Assembly (NCBI GenBank): GCA_900315075.1
Contig: OMXV01000006.1
Location: 38,452-102,451, forward strand
Length of the DNA: 64,000 nt
Reading direction: 5' to 3'
DNA from: an uncultured Prevotellaceae bacterium
GTDB lineage: Bacteria; Bacteroidota; Bacteroidia; Bacteroidales; Bacteroidaceae
Shown here: positions 7,477 to 17,472 of the stretch, piece by piece
Numbering within the stretch: position 1 is the stretch's first letter
How the letters are laid out: each line of letters begins with the position of its first letter
Notes under the pieces: generated by a model
The model's input: only the letters and a program-made list of their open reading frames with translations
What the model was told of the DNA's origin: nothing
Database searches by the model: none
Position numbers and translations under genes: made by a program

Positions 7477-10044
7477 TTATAGCGTTATTTCTATAGATTT
7501 CAAATCTGCATCTTTGCTGGAGCTACCCACCATGATGGTGTATGTGCCGGGTTTTACGCGCATGGTGTTGGTTGCGGCATCCCAAGTTTCAAAATGTTCG
7601 CGTGGAAGTGGAATGGTCACTGTTTCCTTCTTATTTGGTTGGAGGGTGACACGCTTGAAAGCTCGTAATGTCTTGATGGGACCGTTGGGGTCGTCATTGG
7701 CTTTGATATAGACCTGTACGGTCTCACTGCCAGCGGCCTTTCCGGTGTTTTTCACCGTCACAGTGACAGCATTGTCTTTATATGTAGGCGCAGAGATGTC
7801 GAAGGTGGTGTAGCTCAGTCCAAAGCCAAACGGGAAGAGCGCTTCACCTTTGAAATAGCGGTAAGTACGCCCCTCCATGCGATAGTCGAGGAAATCGGGC
7901 AGGTCATCTACACTGCGGTAGAAAGTGATAGGTAGTTTTCCTGAGGGGTTGTAATCGCCAAAGAGTACATCGGCCACGGCCTGTCCACCCTTCTCGCCGG
8001 GATACCATGCCTGCAGGATGGCATCGGCATTCTCTGTTTCAGGCTCCAGGGCTATGGCACTACCAGAGCAGTTGATATAGACTACTTTCTTTCCGGCTTT
8101 GTGAAGTGCGGCGATAACGTTGCGCTGAGCCTGGGGCAGTTGGATGTCGGTACGGTCGCCTCCTTTAAACCCTTCGATGTTGACTTTCATTTCCTCACCT
8201 TCCAACCGTGGTGAAATGCCACCTACGAACACAACGACATCGTAACCGTCGGCCTTGCTAACCACCTCGTCCATTGTGGGGGTGCCTTTATGCAGAATGT
8301 CGAATTGCATTACACCCATGTCGTTCTGCTGTACATAGTCGATTTTGATGTGATAATCCTTGCCGGCTTTTGCCTGGAGGGTATATTGGCCCACTTGGAT
8401 ACGGTCGCGGCCTCTCCATACATTGATGACAGTGTCGCCATCAAGAATGAGGCGCGCCATATCGTCGAAATGTAGGCTAAGGTTCACCTCCTCATCCTTG
8501 ATGGGACGATAGACACCCTCGTATGTCGCTGAGAAATGCTCCAAAGGCACATTGGGGGCGAAGACTGTCGCTCCACCGTTGCTCAGGTTGATAGGTTCTG
8601 TGAGGATATCTGTAGCACAAGGCGTGCCCTCGTGCATAGTGTTAGCGTAGTATGTGGCAGCCATGCCTTTGCCTCCTTGCGGTGTGTGGAGTTCCGAGAA
8701 GCGGCTCTCATTTACCTCATTGAATGCTAAGTCGCAGGCTTGATAATACCCTACATTAGCAGCTTTTTCGCGAATGCCCTGGAGGATAGTGATGGTCTGA
8801 GTGGGATAACCCGAATAGTTGGCCCATTGCATCACAGAATCGTTGGCATTGGGACCCATTACCATGATTTTGCAGGTGCGACTTAACGGCAGTATGTTGT
8901 CGCGGTTTTGCAAAAGCGTCATTGTCTCGTGTGCCATATCGAGTGCGAGTTGTTTGTGCTCCTTGCTGGCAACGACGCTCTCTGGGATGCTTTGCCAATC
9001 AACCTTTTCCTCTGGCTCAAAGTCACCCAGTTCGAAACGCGCTTTCAATAGACGTTTCAGACTCACGTCGATTTCTTCCTCCGTAATCTCACCATAGGCT
9101 ACAGCGTCTGTCAGTGTTCTGTAGTCAGAGCCACATTCCACATCCGTTCCAGCTCGGACGGCTTGGGCAGAGGCCTCATGCTTAGTAGAGGAAAATTCAT
9201 GATAACCGGGTTTCCAGAAGTCGCTGATGGCCCAGCAGTCGCTAGTCACCAATCCGTCAAATCCCCAGTCATTACGAAGAATTTGTTGTAGCAGGCGTGT
9301 GTTGCCGCAGCATGGCTCACCGTCTAAACGCTGATAGGCACACATAACTTCTGCCACTTTGCCTTCTTGTACCAACGATTTAAAGGCTGGAAGATAGGTC
9401 TCCCACAGGTCGCGGGCGGGTATGTCCTCGACATTGAACACATGACGGTTCCATTCCGGACCGCTATGGACGGCGAAGTGCTTGGCACAGGCAAGCAACT
9501 TACGATAGCGGTGGTCTTCTGGACCTTGTAGTCCTCTCACCACAGCCAGCCCCATTTGTGAAGTGAGATAGGGGTCTTCGCCATAGGTTTCCTGTCCTCG
9601 TCCCCAGCGGGGGTCGCGGAAAATGTTGATGTTAGGTGTCCAAAAAGATAGGCTTTGGTATTGGCGGATGACACCGCTCCGGCGTGCTATGTTGGCTTTG
9701 GCGCGCGCTTCATCGCTCACGGCTGTGAAAACCCTGAAGAGCAGGTCGTCGTCGAAGGAGGCGGCCATGCCGATGGTGGCAGGAAAAACGGTGGCAAAAC
9801 CGTTACGTGCGACACCATGCAAGGCCTCGCTCCACCAGTTGAACTGTGGGATGCCTAAGCGTTCGATGGCTGGTGACGTGTGCATCATCAGACTGACTTT
9901 CTCTGAGAGTGTGAGCCGGGAGCACAGGTCCTCTGCCCTTTGCTCGGCGCTGAGATTAGAATCCTGGTAAGGGAGCAATTCTTGTCCCATAGCCATGTTG
10001 AATATGGCTATCAAGAGTGTAATTGTCAGAAATAATTTTTTCAT
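7477..10044 (-). CDS. GH3 glycoside hydrolase (beta-glucosidase/beta-xylosidase type) with PA14 domain
   Basis: The protein has 855 residues with a signal peptide ending ...MAMGQ, so it is probably periplasmic. The GH3 barrel shows RDPRWGRGQETYGEDP, the KHF...NRHVFNVED substrate loop and the nucleophile Asp269 in VTSDC. The (alpha/beta)6 domain is split by a PA14-like insertion (about 455-600). The C-terminus is a fibronectin III-like domain (about 760-850). This layout is common in Bacteroidales enzymes that trim glucose or xylose from plant-polysaccharide oligomers; the exact sugar cannot be read from sequence. No SusC/SusD pair is adjacent. Its leader carries three 11-bp repeats. Confidence 0.9.
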   Translation of the reverse strand: MKKLFLTITLLIAIFNMAMGQELLPYQDSNLSAEQRAEDLCSRLTLSEKVSLMMHTSPAIERLGIPQFNWWSEALHGVARNGFATVFPATIGMAASFDDDLLFRVFTAVSDEARAKANIARRSGVIRQYQSLSFWTPNINIFRDPRWGRGQETYGEDPYLTSQMGLAVVRGLQGPEDHRYRKLLACAKHFAVHSGPEWNRHVFNVEDIPARDLWETYLPAFKSLVQEGKVAEVMCAYQRLDGEPCCGNTRLLQQILRNDWGFDGLVTSDCWAISDFWKPGYHEFSSTKHEASAQAVRAGTDVECGSDYRTLTDAVAYGEITEEEIDVSLKRLLKARFELGDFEPEEKVDWQSIPESVVASKEHKQLALDMAHETMTLLQNRDNILPLSRTCKIMVMGPNANDSVMQWANYSGYPTQTITILQGIREKAANVGYYQACDLAFNEVNESRFSELHTPQGGKGMAATYYANTMHEGTPCATDILTEPINLSNGGATVFAPNVPLEHFSATYEGVYRPIKDEEVNLSLHFDDMARLILDGDTVINVWRGRDRIQVGQYTLQAKAGKDYHIKIDYVQQNDMGVMQFDILHKGTPTMDEVVSKADGYDVVVFVGGISPRLEGEEMKVNIEGFKGGDRTDIQLPQAQRNVIAALHKAGKKVVYINCSGSAIALEPETENADAILQAWYPGEKGGQAVADVLFGDYNPSGKLPITFYRSVDDLPDFLDYRMEGRTYRYFKGEALFPFGFGLSYTTFDISAPTYKDNAVTVTVKNTGKAAGSETVQVYIKANDDPNGPIKTLRAFKRVTLQPNKKETVTIPLPREHFETWDAATNTMRVKPGTYTIMVGSSSKDADLKSIEITL

Positions 10045-10052
10045 TTTGAAGG

Positions 10053-10085
10053 GTTGTTAAAGGGTAGTTAAAGAGTAGTTAAAGG
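10053..10085. repeat. 11-bp tandem repeat in the leader of the GH3 gene
   Basis: Three units of GTAGTTAAAGG (plus-strand sense, one base varying) lie 9 bp upstream of the GH3 start. The same 11-bp unit occurs three times at 16468-16500, directly upstream of the AddA-like gene. Confidence 0.85.
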
Positions 10086-10127
10086 GACATTACTATTTGA
10101 GATTGAAGATGTGAGGATGAAGGGTAC

Positions 10128-13100
10128 TTACGTCTCATTTCTATACTCCTCATGATTGCTTTGTCCACAAAGATGTTTGTAGGTGCATGTTTTGCACGTC
10201 GCCTTATCTTTTGTCGGTTCGAAGTTGGAGTTTGGCTCCATCATCTGGGTGATGATGCTACGCAGATGGCTATTAAAAGAGTCGTTCCACTTAGACATGT
10301 CGGAAATCTGTTCACTTCCGATTTTCAATATCGGATTGTATTCTTTTGCACCTGCGCGCTGGATAAACAGCAATGCAGGACTTACAGGTAACCCATGGGG
10401 ATTGATGTCTTTGGAACAACTGACAATCATGGAATAAAGCATGGCTTGGAGATAGTTGTCGCTGTGTCCATTTATTTTTTCGTGGGAGAAAATATCATCC
10501 ATGCTATTCATCTTAACTGGGCTTGTATGACCAGTTTTGTAGTCAACCACCCGGATACAATGATTGTTGTTGTCGATGTCGATTTCATCCATGCGGTCAA
10601 TAATGCCGCCGATAACCACATGACGCTTACCTTGGCTTGTGTTGATAGTCATTGTAGTGGAAACCTTCCCTTCCATACCACGGATGATGAATGGGGCAAG
10701 TTGCATATCAACTTTCAGCATTTGCCGTAGGTAGAGTAGGATTACCTCTCGGTTGATGAGTTGGAGACCGTTGTATTCGGGTTTGTCTTTTTGGATGTTG
10801 CCTTTGAAGAAGTCATTCATGAAGACTTGATCGACAATACGCTCTAAAGTTCCTTTTGTCTGCAAGATGTTTTCTATTTGTTTTCGCTCTACCCGTACAC
10901 CCTGCCTTAAGAATCGTTGGTCTTTAGGTATGTCGTGGCTGATGCCCGTGATTGTCTCATATATTATTTCTGAGGCATTATGGTAGATAGTGCCGAAAGT
11001 CCGGTAGTCGATTTCGTCTTCCTCTGGGTCAGGTTCTTTGATACCTGCTACATAATTGTAGAAAAAGATGAGGGGGCATTTGATATAGCGGTTGATGGCT
11101 GTAGGAGAGAGGTAGCTCATCGAATTGAGACGTTGCATTACCTCTGGTGTTTTTATGATGGCTTTAGGCTCGCGGATGGTGGGCGTGTGTCCTGCAATGA
11201 GGTTTTTGCGCACGATAGTATGTCCACTCTCGATAAGTAGTTGTAGCATGAACCGGCTCATTTCGCCTGTCTGCTTTTCGTCGGCTGTATTACGGTACAT
11301 GATGGTGACGTCGCTGGCACGTTGGAGCAGACGGTAGAAATAATAGGCGTAGATAGCTGCCTTATGGTCTGAGGTGGGCAATCCAAATGCCTCGCGAAGA
11401 GAGTAGGGAATAAACGACGAGTCTTCAGCACCACGTGGCATATTGCTGTCGTTGCAAGATAGCAACAGCAGGTGGTCGAAGTCGAGGTTACGCGTCTCGA
11501 GCACGCCCATGATTTGAAGACCACGCGCAGGTTCACCGTGGAAGGGCACTTTCACCATGTCTATCAGTTGTAGCAGTAGTCGCTGATAGGTGATGAAGTC
11601 GATGTGGAGATCACCGCTGTCCATCAGTCCGTTTACACGGTTGATGAGGGTGTACATCCTGAATGTTGATTCTTCGAACAATGGGTCGGAAGACGTGTTG
11701 CCGTCTTTTGTCGGTTCGTGTGTGTTGTCGATAGCTTCACTGTTTAGCTGTCGCGATTTGATGGCTATTCGTTTCAGTATGTCTGCTATCCATCTGCCCA
11801 CCACTTGGTTGCGGTCAAGGGACTGAGTACCTGCTGCCGGAGTGAGGTCATTCAAATCTCTGAAGAGCATCGACAACCCCACGTCGAGGGTCAACTCCTC
11901 GCGTTTGGGGAAGTTACGGTGGTTGACGTTGAGTGTTTTGAGCAAGTTGGTGCTTTCTTCAGAAATCAGATGAGCATAGGGATGACGTAGGATGGGCGCT
12001 ATGAATTTCAGCCGGTATTTGTCGCCGTTAACACCATAATGTGAGAGTTCCAGCAGACGGCGAACGAGCGAAGTAATTGTTGCCTGACTGAGTGGGAATC
12101 CAGTGGTCACATTCAGAAATTCCACTTCTGGTGTGATACTATGCAATAGGGTGGGGAGTAAACTCTCGTCGCACATTACGATAGCAGAACGATTGCCTGC
12201 ATCTACACGCTCCTTTTCTTGAAGCCAAGTATAGGCATAGCGTGCTTGCATATTGCCTGTAGGCGAACCGATGAATTCTATCCGCTTTTGGTGGCATAAA
12301 TTGTTGTAGATGGCTTCGTCGTCTTTGTCCAACTCGTTGGGGAAGAGGGTAAGCATTTCAGGGATGAAGGTGCCGGCTTCCTTGATAGTGGCCGATGCCG
12401 CATCGGCATAGTATTTGTCGAAATCCCAATAGAAATAGGCATTGCTTTGACGTTTGATTTTCTGAAACAACTCCTTCTCCACTTTCTGAAGGGCATTAAA
12501 TCCTACAAAAATGTAAGTATCACTGTCGAGCTCAAGTTCTTCCTTCTCGGTGACTTCACGATAGAGGGCACCCTCGTAGGTGAGTCCTTGACTTCTCAAA
12601 CGCTGATTGTAGTCGTCGTAAATGGCACTGAATCTACACCAAAGATTGTGGAATTTCTCTCGCAACTTGCTCTCCTGATTGTCGTCGAAGTCTTTGAAAT
12701 ATCGTTGTAATACTTCTTTCTGTGCTTCGGTCAGATAGCCCACAGTGTCGAAAGAATGAATGTCGCGTAGGTTGGAGAGAAGCCCATGTGCATTTGCCTT
12801 GCTTTTGTCGATGTCGTTGAAGTCGTTGAGCAGCACGACACCCCATCCTAAGAATTTGTCGAGTGTCTCGATGGATTGGGTGCACTTGATGTAACTCTGA
12901 TAGAGGTCGCAGACCAGTTTGATGTCGTCAGCCACCTCAAGACTTGACTGACTTCGGAAAAGGTCGCTGATGGTGTGGTACCGAGGGCTCCAGATGGGGC
13001 GTCCGGCAATGTTTATAAGACATTCATTGAGAAAAATCGATGCACGCTTATTGGGAAACACCACCGTCGTGTGCGAGAGGTCGGTACCGTGCTTATGGAG

Positions 13101-13151
13101 AATGTCTTCCGCCACATGGTGTAGAAATGACTTTGTTGGCTCTATCATCAT
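10128..13151 (-). CDS. AddB-like PD-(D/E)XK nuclease with Fe-S staple
   Basis: The protein has 1007 residues. An inactivated helicase-like N-terminus (HTTVVFPNKRASIFL near the start) is followed by a C-terminal RecB-type nuclease with G..YH, ...IRVVDYKTG and a Q-containing motif. One Cys in RYIKCPLIFFYN and three in CKTCTYKHLC near the C-terminus form the four-Cys set that binds a 4Fe-4S cluster in AddB proteins. AddAB enzymes resect double-strand breaks for RecA loading. The start is 2 bp from the stop of the AddA-like gene, so the two are translated from one message. ATG codons at 13151 and 13148 are both possible starts. Confidence 0.88.
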   Translation of the reverse strand: MMIEPTKSFLHHVAEDILHKHGTDLSHTTVVFPNKRASIFLNECLINIAGRPIWSPRYHTISDLFRSQSSLEVADDIKLVCDLYQSYIKCTQSIETLDKFLGWGVVLLNDFNDIDKSKANAHGLLSNLRDIHSFDTVGYLTEAQKEVLQRYFKDFDDNQESKLREKFHNLWCRFSAIYDDYNQRLRSQGLTYEGALYREVTEKEELELDSDTYIFVGFNALQKVEKELFQKIKRQSNAYFYWDFDKYYADAASATIKEAGTFIPEMLTLFPNELDKDDEAIYNNLCHQKRIEFIGSPTGNMQARYAYTWLQEKERVDAGNRSAIVMCDESLLPTLLHSITPEVEFLNVTTGFPLSQATITSLVRRLLELSHYGVNGDKYRLKFIAPILRHPYAHLISEESTNLLKTLNVNHRNFPKREELTLDVGLSMLFRDLNDLTPAAGTQSLDRNQVVGRWIADILKRIAIKSRQLNSEAIDNTHEPTKDGNTSSDPLFEESTFRMYTLINRVNGLMDSGDLHIDFITYQRLLLQLIDMVKVPFHGEPARGLQIMGVLETRNLDFDHLLLLSCNDSNMPRGAEDSSFIPYSLREAFGLPTSDHKAAIYAYYFYRLLQRASDVTIMYRNTADEKQTGEMSRFMLQLLIESGHTIVRKNLIAGHTPTIREPKAIIKTPEVMQRLNSMSYLSPTAINRYIKCPLIFFYNYVAGIKEPDPEEDEIDYRTFGTIYHNASEIIYETITGISHDIPKDQRFLRQGVRVERKQIENILQTKGTLERIVDQVFMNDFFKGNIQKDKPEYNGLQLINREVILLYLRQMLKVDMQLAPFIIRGMEGKVSTTMTINTSQGKRHVVIGGIIDRMDEIDIDNNNHCIRVVDYKTGHTSPVKMNSMDDIFSHEKINGHSDNYLQAMLYSMIVSCSKDINPHGLPVSPALLFIQRAGAKEYNPILKIGSEQISDMSKWNDSFNSHLRSIITQMMEPNSNFEPTKDKATCKTCTYKHLCGQSNHEEYRNET

Positions 13152-13153
13152 AT

Positions 13154-16100
13154 TTATATTTTTACTACTTTTTGCTGAGAAACGTACCAGAGATAGCCTT
13201 TCACTGTCCGTGAATCCATCTGGCGGAATTTCTCCATATATAGTTGCACTTGTGACCGATGGTCTTTCTGTGGTTTTCCAAATTTGAAATCGATGACGAT
13301 AATCTGGTTGTCGTCACTGATAACACGGTCGGGTCTGCGTTCCACCACCGTATTTGTGTCGGGGTCGTGGAATAAAATGGCACACTCATTATGTACCTCC
13401 CACTTGGGTGAGAACCATGAGCGCACCTGTTCATCGCTTAGGGCTTGTTGGAGCATGTCTTGCAATTCATTTGGGGAAATCTCGTCATAGAGCACGCCTT
13501 CCATCTTCAGTTGCTCAAGAACGCGGTTGATGTCGTTGATATCATGCAGACGTGAAAAGATGCTATGGAGCAAGGTGCCGCGCACGATGTATTGCCTACG
13601 GTCACTAATTTCTTCGTCATTCGTGAACGCCTTGCTGGCATTACTTTGCAGGAATTGGGCCTTAGAAAGATTCGAATTGATGGTGAAAAACTGTTCTTGT
13701 TCTTTTTGCAAGAAGACATTCTCTGTCGGCTTCTTTTCTTCTTGCTCCTTTATGTTGATATTGTCAGGCGAACCGTATTCCAACACGATCGTGCCGTTGT
13801 CGAGGGTTTGTAATGTACTGCCAGATAATTGCTCATTCACCTCGGAAAGGCATTGCCTAATTAATTCGCTGCGTGTGATGTGAACAAGTTTTTCGGATGA
13901 CTCCGACTCATTATTCTTAGCCCCTTTATCCTTCTTGTTGGACGCATCTTCCTTGTTGGGCTTTTTTTGTTGTCCCATGATGAAAAGACTGTTTTTTGCT
14001 CGGGTAAAGGCCACATAAAGCAGGTTTAGGTTGTCAACACTGTTTTGTAGGTGTTCGTATTTGAAGTCATCTTCATAGTACGTACCTTCCAAGGAATTGT
14101 TGTAGTCAACAGGCAGTATGGGAAGTTTATTAAAGGGCTTTTTATCAGAGTCACACCAGATGATATTGTTTCGTTTTATTTCCAATTTCCAGTTACAGAA
14201 CGGCAGAATCACATGGTCGAATTCCAGACCTTTGCTCTTGTGTATGGTTACCATTCGTATGCCGTCCACTTGTGCTCCTTGTATATCTTTCTCACCAATG
14301 TTTTCATCCCATTCTTTCAGGAAGGTTTCCACATCGTTGGTGTTGTCGCTAAGAAAACTATTCAACTTGTCGTAGAATGCAGAAATGTAAGCCGCTTGTG
14401 ACTCTATACGCTCCAATTGGAATATCTCATACAATGTCTCGAAAAGCTCATTCAGAGGAAGCGATAGCAGTCTTTGTCGGTTGGCATCTCCAATGAATGT
14501 TTCGGGCAACCATGCATCGAGTAGTTTTACCCCCCTGTCATGTAGTTGTGATAATAGCGAGTCGCTGATATCTTTTTTTAAGACCACGTTTTGGTAGTTT
14601 TTTGCCAGGGTGGCTCTGCTGAGTTGGTCGTCGGGATTGCACAGTACGCGCAGGCTTGTGATAAGAATATCTATGGCTATAGACGAATCCAGATGGAAGG
14701 CTTCATCGGAGACGATATGTATCTCAGGCTCGTTCTCATGAAAATACATGGTGGTGTTGTTGATGTCATCTCTTGTGCGCGCCAAAATAGCAATTTTGTT
14801 TTGATCCACACCGCTATCCAGGATAGTATGGATAGTTTGTGAGATATGCTCCATGACCGACGTGTGGTATTCTTCGTAGGGAAGCAACTCTACTTTCACG
14901 TAGCCATCATAACTCTTTTTGGGTGAAATATCCTGTTTCACATCGTTGTAGGCAGTATGCAATTCTTTAGCATCCTCCCCAAGGTATTTTTCCAGACGTT
15001 CATATTCTTTTTTTTCTGCTGTCTGAAAAAAAACATTGTTGAATGTGATGACGTGGCGACTGGAACGAAAATTGGTTCTTAGTTTAGTGACCTTCAGTTG
15101 GCCTGGATTAAATTGTTTCTCAATGCCATTCAGGAGACGCCAGTCTCCAGAGCGCCAGCGATAGATGCTTTGTTTCACGTCGCCAACTATCAGGCTACTC
15201 ATGCCTTGGTCTATACAGTTGCGAAGAAGTATCTTGAAATTTTTCCACTGCAAACGTCCCGTATCTTGAAATTCATCAATCATGATATGGTGCAGTGTAG
15301 TTCCGATCTTCTCAAAGATAAAGGGTGTGTCGTTATCGCCAATCAGTTCGCGAAGCAATCCTTGGGTGTCGCTAAGTAGAAATTGATTGAATTCCTGATT
15401 GATTACTCTTACTTTTTCCTCAATACTGATAAGTAGGCGTAATTGGTAAAGATTCTTCAGTACGACATTGATGGTTTTTATGAGCACCGCATTGTGACTT
15501 CTGACTTTCTCGATGGTCTTTAGAAGATCTATTAGGATGCTGCAGGCCAAAGCATTGATAGCAGAATAATGTGGACTTTCTTTATGTCCCCAGATGGACG
15601 AGCTGTCCATAAAAGACTTAACGGTATTACTTGGTTCCTTGAAGATTTCACCTTTCTTCAGTCTTTCAAAAAAACTATAGGCACTATTTTTCTTTTTGTA
15701 AAAATCATCAATGGTATAGTCTTTTGTAATATCGAAGAATTGTTGGGCATATTGTTCTATTTCTTGCTCGCTTTGTGTCTTCAAGGCATACAGTTCGCCA
15801 CTGAAATCCTCAAAAAAATTTTGCTTTGACATGATGTCATTCATGTCGGCTTGGTGCTGCTTGTATTTGTCGTTGAAGATGTTCTTTCCAAAATCCTTGA
15901 TATTTCCTATCACATTCCACGACTTGTTTGTGCTGATGTTATTCTGAATGTATTTCATAAGCCATTTCATCACAGGGTCGTTGCCTTTTAATTCGTTTAT
16001 CAACATGTCGACAGCAAGTTGCTCTATATGTTTCTCGTCAAGTTCTATGCGCAGGTTGGCAGTGAGGTCTAATTCGTGGGCAAGGTTACGGAGTACACGT

Positions 16101-16447
16101 TGAAAGAATTTGTCGATAGTCTCTACACGGAAGTAATGGTAGTGATGGATAATGAAGGTGAGTGCCTTTTGTGCCCTTTCGCGGACGAAATCCTTATCTT
16201 TCCCTAATTCGTTGCAGATTTTTTCTAAGTAGTCGTTGGAATCTTCATATCCATTGGCAAGGCTGTTGAGCTGGCTGAGGATTCTCATCTTCATTTCCTC
16301 TGTGGCTTTGTTGGTGAAGGTGACGGCAAGGATATGCCGATAGGAAGAAGGGTCTTCTATCAGCAGTTTGAGGTATTCTACTGCCAAAGTGAAGGTCTTG
16401 CCGCTGCCGGCACTTGCTTTATAGACTGTCAGTGGTGTTTCTTGCAT
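13154..16447 (-). CDS. AddA-like UvrD/Rep helicase-nuclease
   Basis: The protein has 1097 residues. It opens with Walker A in ASAGSGKTFTL, then AVTFTNKATEEMK (motif Ia), IDEFQDT (motif II), VGDVKQSIYRWR (motif III), the TIHKSKGLEF motif and LYVAFTRAKNSL (motif VI). The C-terminus has a RecB-like nuclease with RGTLLHS, PDRVI and VIDFKFG. It is therefore a superfamily 1A helicase fused to a nuclease, as in AddA, and works with the adjacent AddB-like protein in break repair. It is about 10% shorter than Firmicutes AddA. A leader of 11-bp repeats precedes the start. Confidence 0.9.
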   Translation of the reverse strand: MQETPLTVYKASAGSGKTFTLAVEYLKLLIEDPSSYRHILAVTFTNKATEEMKMRILSQLNSLANGYEDSNDYLEKICNELGKDKDFVRERAQKALTFIIHHYHYFRVETIDKFFQRVLRNLAHELDLTANLRIELDEKHIEQLAVDMLINELKGNDPVMKWLMKYIQNNISTNKSWNVIGNIKDFGKNIFNDKYKQHQADMNDIMSKQNFFEDFSGELYALKTQSEQEIEQYAQQFFDITKDYTIDDFYKKKNSAYSFFERLKKGEIFKEPSNTVKSFMDSSSIWGHKESPHYSAINALACSILIDLLKTIEKVRSHNAVLIKTINVVLKNLYQLRLLISIEEKVRVINQEFNQFLLSDTQGLLRELIGDNDTPFIFEKIGTTLHHIMIDEFQDTGRLQWKNFKILLRNCIDQGMSSLIVGDVKQSIYRWRSGDWRLLNGIEKQFNPGQLKVTKLRTNFRSSRHVITFNNVFFQTAEKKEYERLEKYLGEDAKELHTAYNDVKQDISPKKSYDGYVKVELLPYEEYHTSVMEHISQTIHTILDSGVDQNKIAILARTRDDINNTTMYFHENEPEIHIVSDEAFHLDSSIAIDILITSLRVLCNPDDQLSRATLAKNYQNVVLKKDISDSLLSQLHDRGVKLLDAWLPETFIGDANRQRLLSLPLNELFETLYEIFQLERIESQAAYISAFYDKLNSFLSDNTNDVETFLKEWDENIGEKDIQGAQVDGIRMVTIHKSKGLEFDHVILPFCNWKLEIKRNNIIWCDSDKKPFNKLPILPVDYNNSLEGTYYEDDFKYEHLQNSVDNLNLLYVAFTRAKNSLFIMGQQKKPNKEDASNKKDKGAKNNESESSEKLVHITRSELIRQCLSEVNEQLSGSTLQTLDNGTIVLEYGSPDNINIKEQEEKKPTENVFLQKEQEQFFTINSNLSKAQFLQSNASKAFTNDEEISDRRQYIVRGTLLHSIFSRLHDINDINRVLEQLKMEGVLYDEISPNELQDMLQQALSDEQVRSWFSPKWEVHNECAILFHDPDTNTVVERRPDRVISDDNQIIVIDFKFGKPQKDHRSQVQLYMEKFRQMDSRTVKGYLWYVSQQKVVKI

Positions 16448-16467
16448 TCTGGAAAAAAAGGTAAAAG

Positions 16468-16500
16468 GTGGTTAAAGAGTAGTTTAAGAGTATTTAAAAG
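16468..16500. repeat. 11-bp tandem repeat in the leader of the AddA-like gene
   Basis: Three degenerate copies of GTAGTTAAAGA lie about 20 bp upstream of the AddA-like start on the minus strand. They match the array at 10053-10085 in unit length, sequence and position relative to a start codon. Confidence 0.8.
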
Positions 16501-16572
16501 GTTGATGAAGGGACGTATACTTTATCTAAATGTATCGTCTGTCACAATAATGCACCCCGACAGTAGAAAGAG

Positions 16573-17319
16573 TTATTCATTTATCTGGTTAAGGAACTTC
16601 TCGGCTCGTTCAAGGTCTTCGGGTGTGTCGATGCCTACTGTTTCTTGTTCGGTGATGGCCACACGGATACGATAGCCATTTTGCAGCCACCGTAGTTGTT
16701 CCAAACTCTCGGCAATCTCCAAGGAGGATTGGGGCAGACGGGTAATTTCAGACAATACGGCTCGGCGATAGGCATAGAGTCCTAAATGTTTTAGGAATGG
16801 GTATGCCAGAAGCCAGTCTTGCTTTTCTTTTCCTCTGACAAAGGGTATGATGCTTCGGCTGAAATAGAGGGCAAAACCGTTGTTGTCTGTCACGATTTTG
16901 GGGGAGTTGGGATTTTCCACGGCCTCTATGCTTTCGAAGGGTTTGCCGAGGGTGGCTATTTGAGTGGTGGTGTCGGAGAAACAAGCGCAGAGAGCTTCAA
17001 TCTGCTCTCGACGCACAAATGGCTCATCACCCTGAATATTGACCACTACGTCGTAGTCGCCGCCAATTTTCTGCATGGCTTCCTCGATGCGGTCGGTGCC
17101 ACTCTTATGATTTGGAGAAGTCATGATGGCTTGGCCGCCGAACTGCGTGACAGCCTCATAAATGCGGTTGTCATCGGTAGCTACATAAGTGGCGCTCAGA
17201 AGTGGTGCCACTTGCTCATAGACCCGCTGTATCACGGGCTTTCCCCCTAGTAAAGCTAATGGTTTGCCCGGGAAACGCGTCGAAGCGTAACGGGCAGGAA
17301 TAATTCCGATATATTTCAT
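16573..17319 (-). CDS. kdsB: 3-deoxy-manno-octulosonate cytidylyltransferase (CMP-Kdo synthetase)
   Basis: The protein has 248 residues, the normal KdsB length. The N-terminal IIPARYASTRFPGKPLALL is the nucleotide-binding signature; VNIQGDEPF and a SRSIIPF-like segment follow. It activates Kdo with CTP in the cytoplasm for the inner core of lipopolysaccharide, which fits a Gram-negative cell. It has its own promoter at 17415-17444 and is separated from the AddA-like gene by 125 bp that include the 11-bp repeats. Confidence 0.96.
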   Translation of the reverse strand: MKYIGIIPARYASTRFPGKPLALLGGKPVIQRVYEQVAPLLSATYVATDDNRIYEAVTQFGGQAIMTSPNHKSGTDRIEEAMQKIGGDYDVVVNIQGDEPFVRREQIEALCACFSDTTTQIATLGKPFESIEAVENPNSPKIVTDNNGFALYFSRSIIPFVRGKEKQDWLLAYPFLKHLGLYAYRRAVLSEITRLPQSSLEIAESLEQLRWLQNGYRIRVAITEQETVGIDTPEDLERAEKFLNQINE

Positions 17320-17414
17320 TCGTTATGTAATTGTCGTAGTTTTGTTATTTTAGTATTCGAATTTTTTGATTCTCATTCTGTTTTGATGCTTTTGCTTTTC
17401 ATGTATTCTGAACG

Positions 17415-17444
17415 CAAAATTAATGAAAAAAGAGCGTAGGGCAA
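17415..17444 (-). promoter_or_regulatory. Promoter of kdsB
   Basis: On the minus strand TAATTTTG (complement of 17415-17422) has TTG (complement of 17442-17444) 19 bp upstream. This is a full Bacteroidetes-type promoter about 95 bp before the kdsB start. Confidence 0.75.
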
Positions 17445-17472
17445 AAGAAAAGAAGAACTTTTTCACTCCCTT

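Noticed and set aside
10128-16447. Helicase-nuclease pair as a novel defence system
   Set aside because: All motifs, including the four-Cys Fe-S staple, fit ordinary AddAB break repair.
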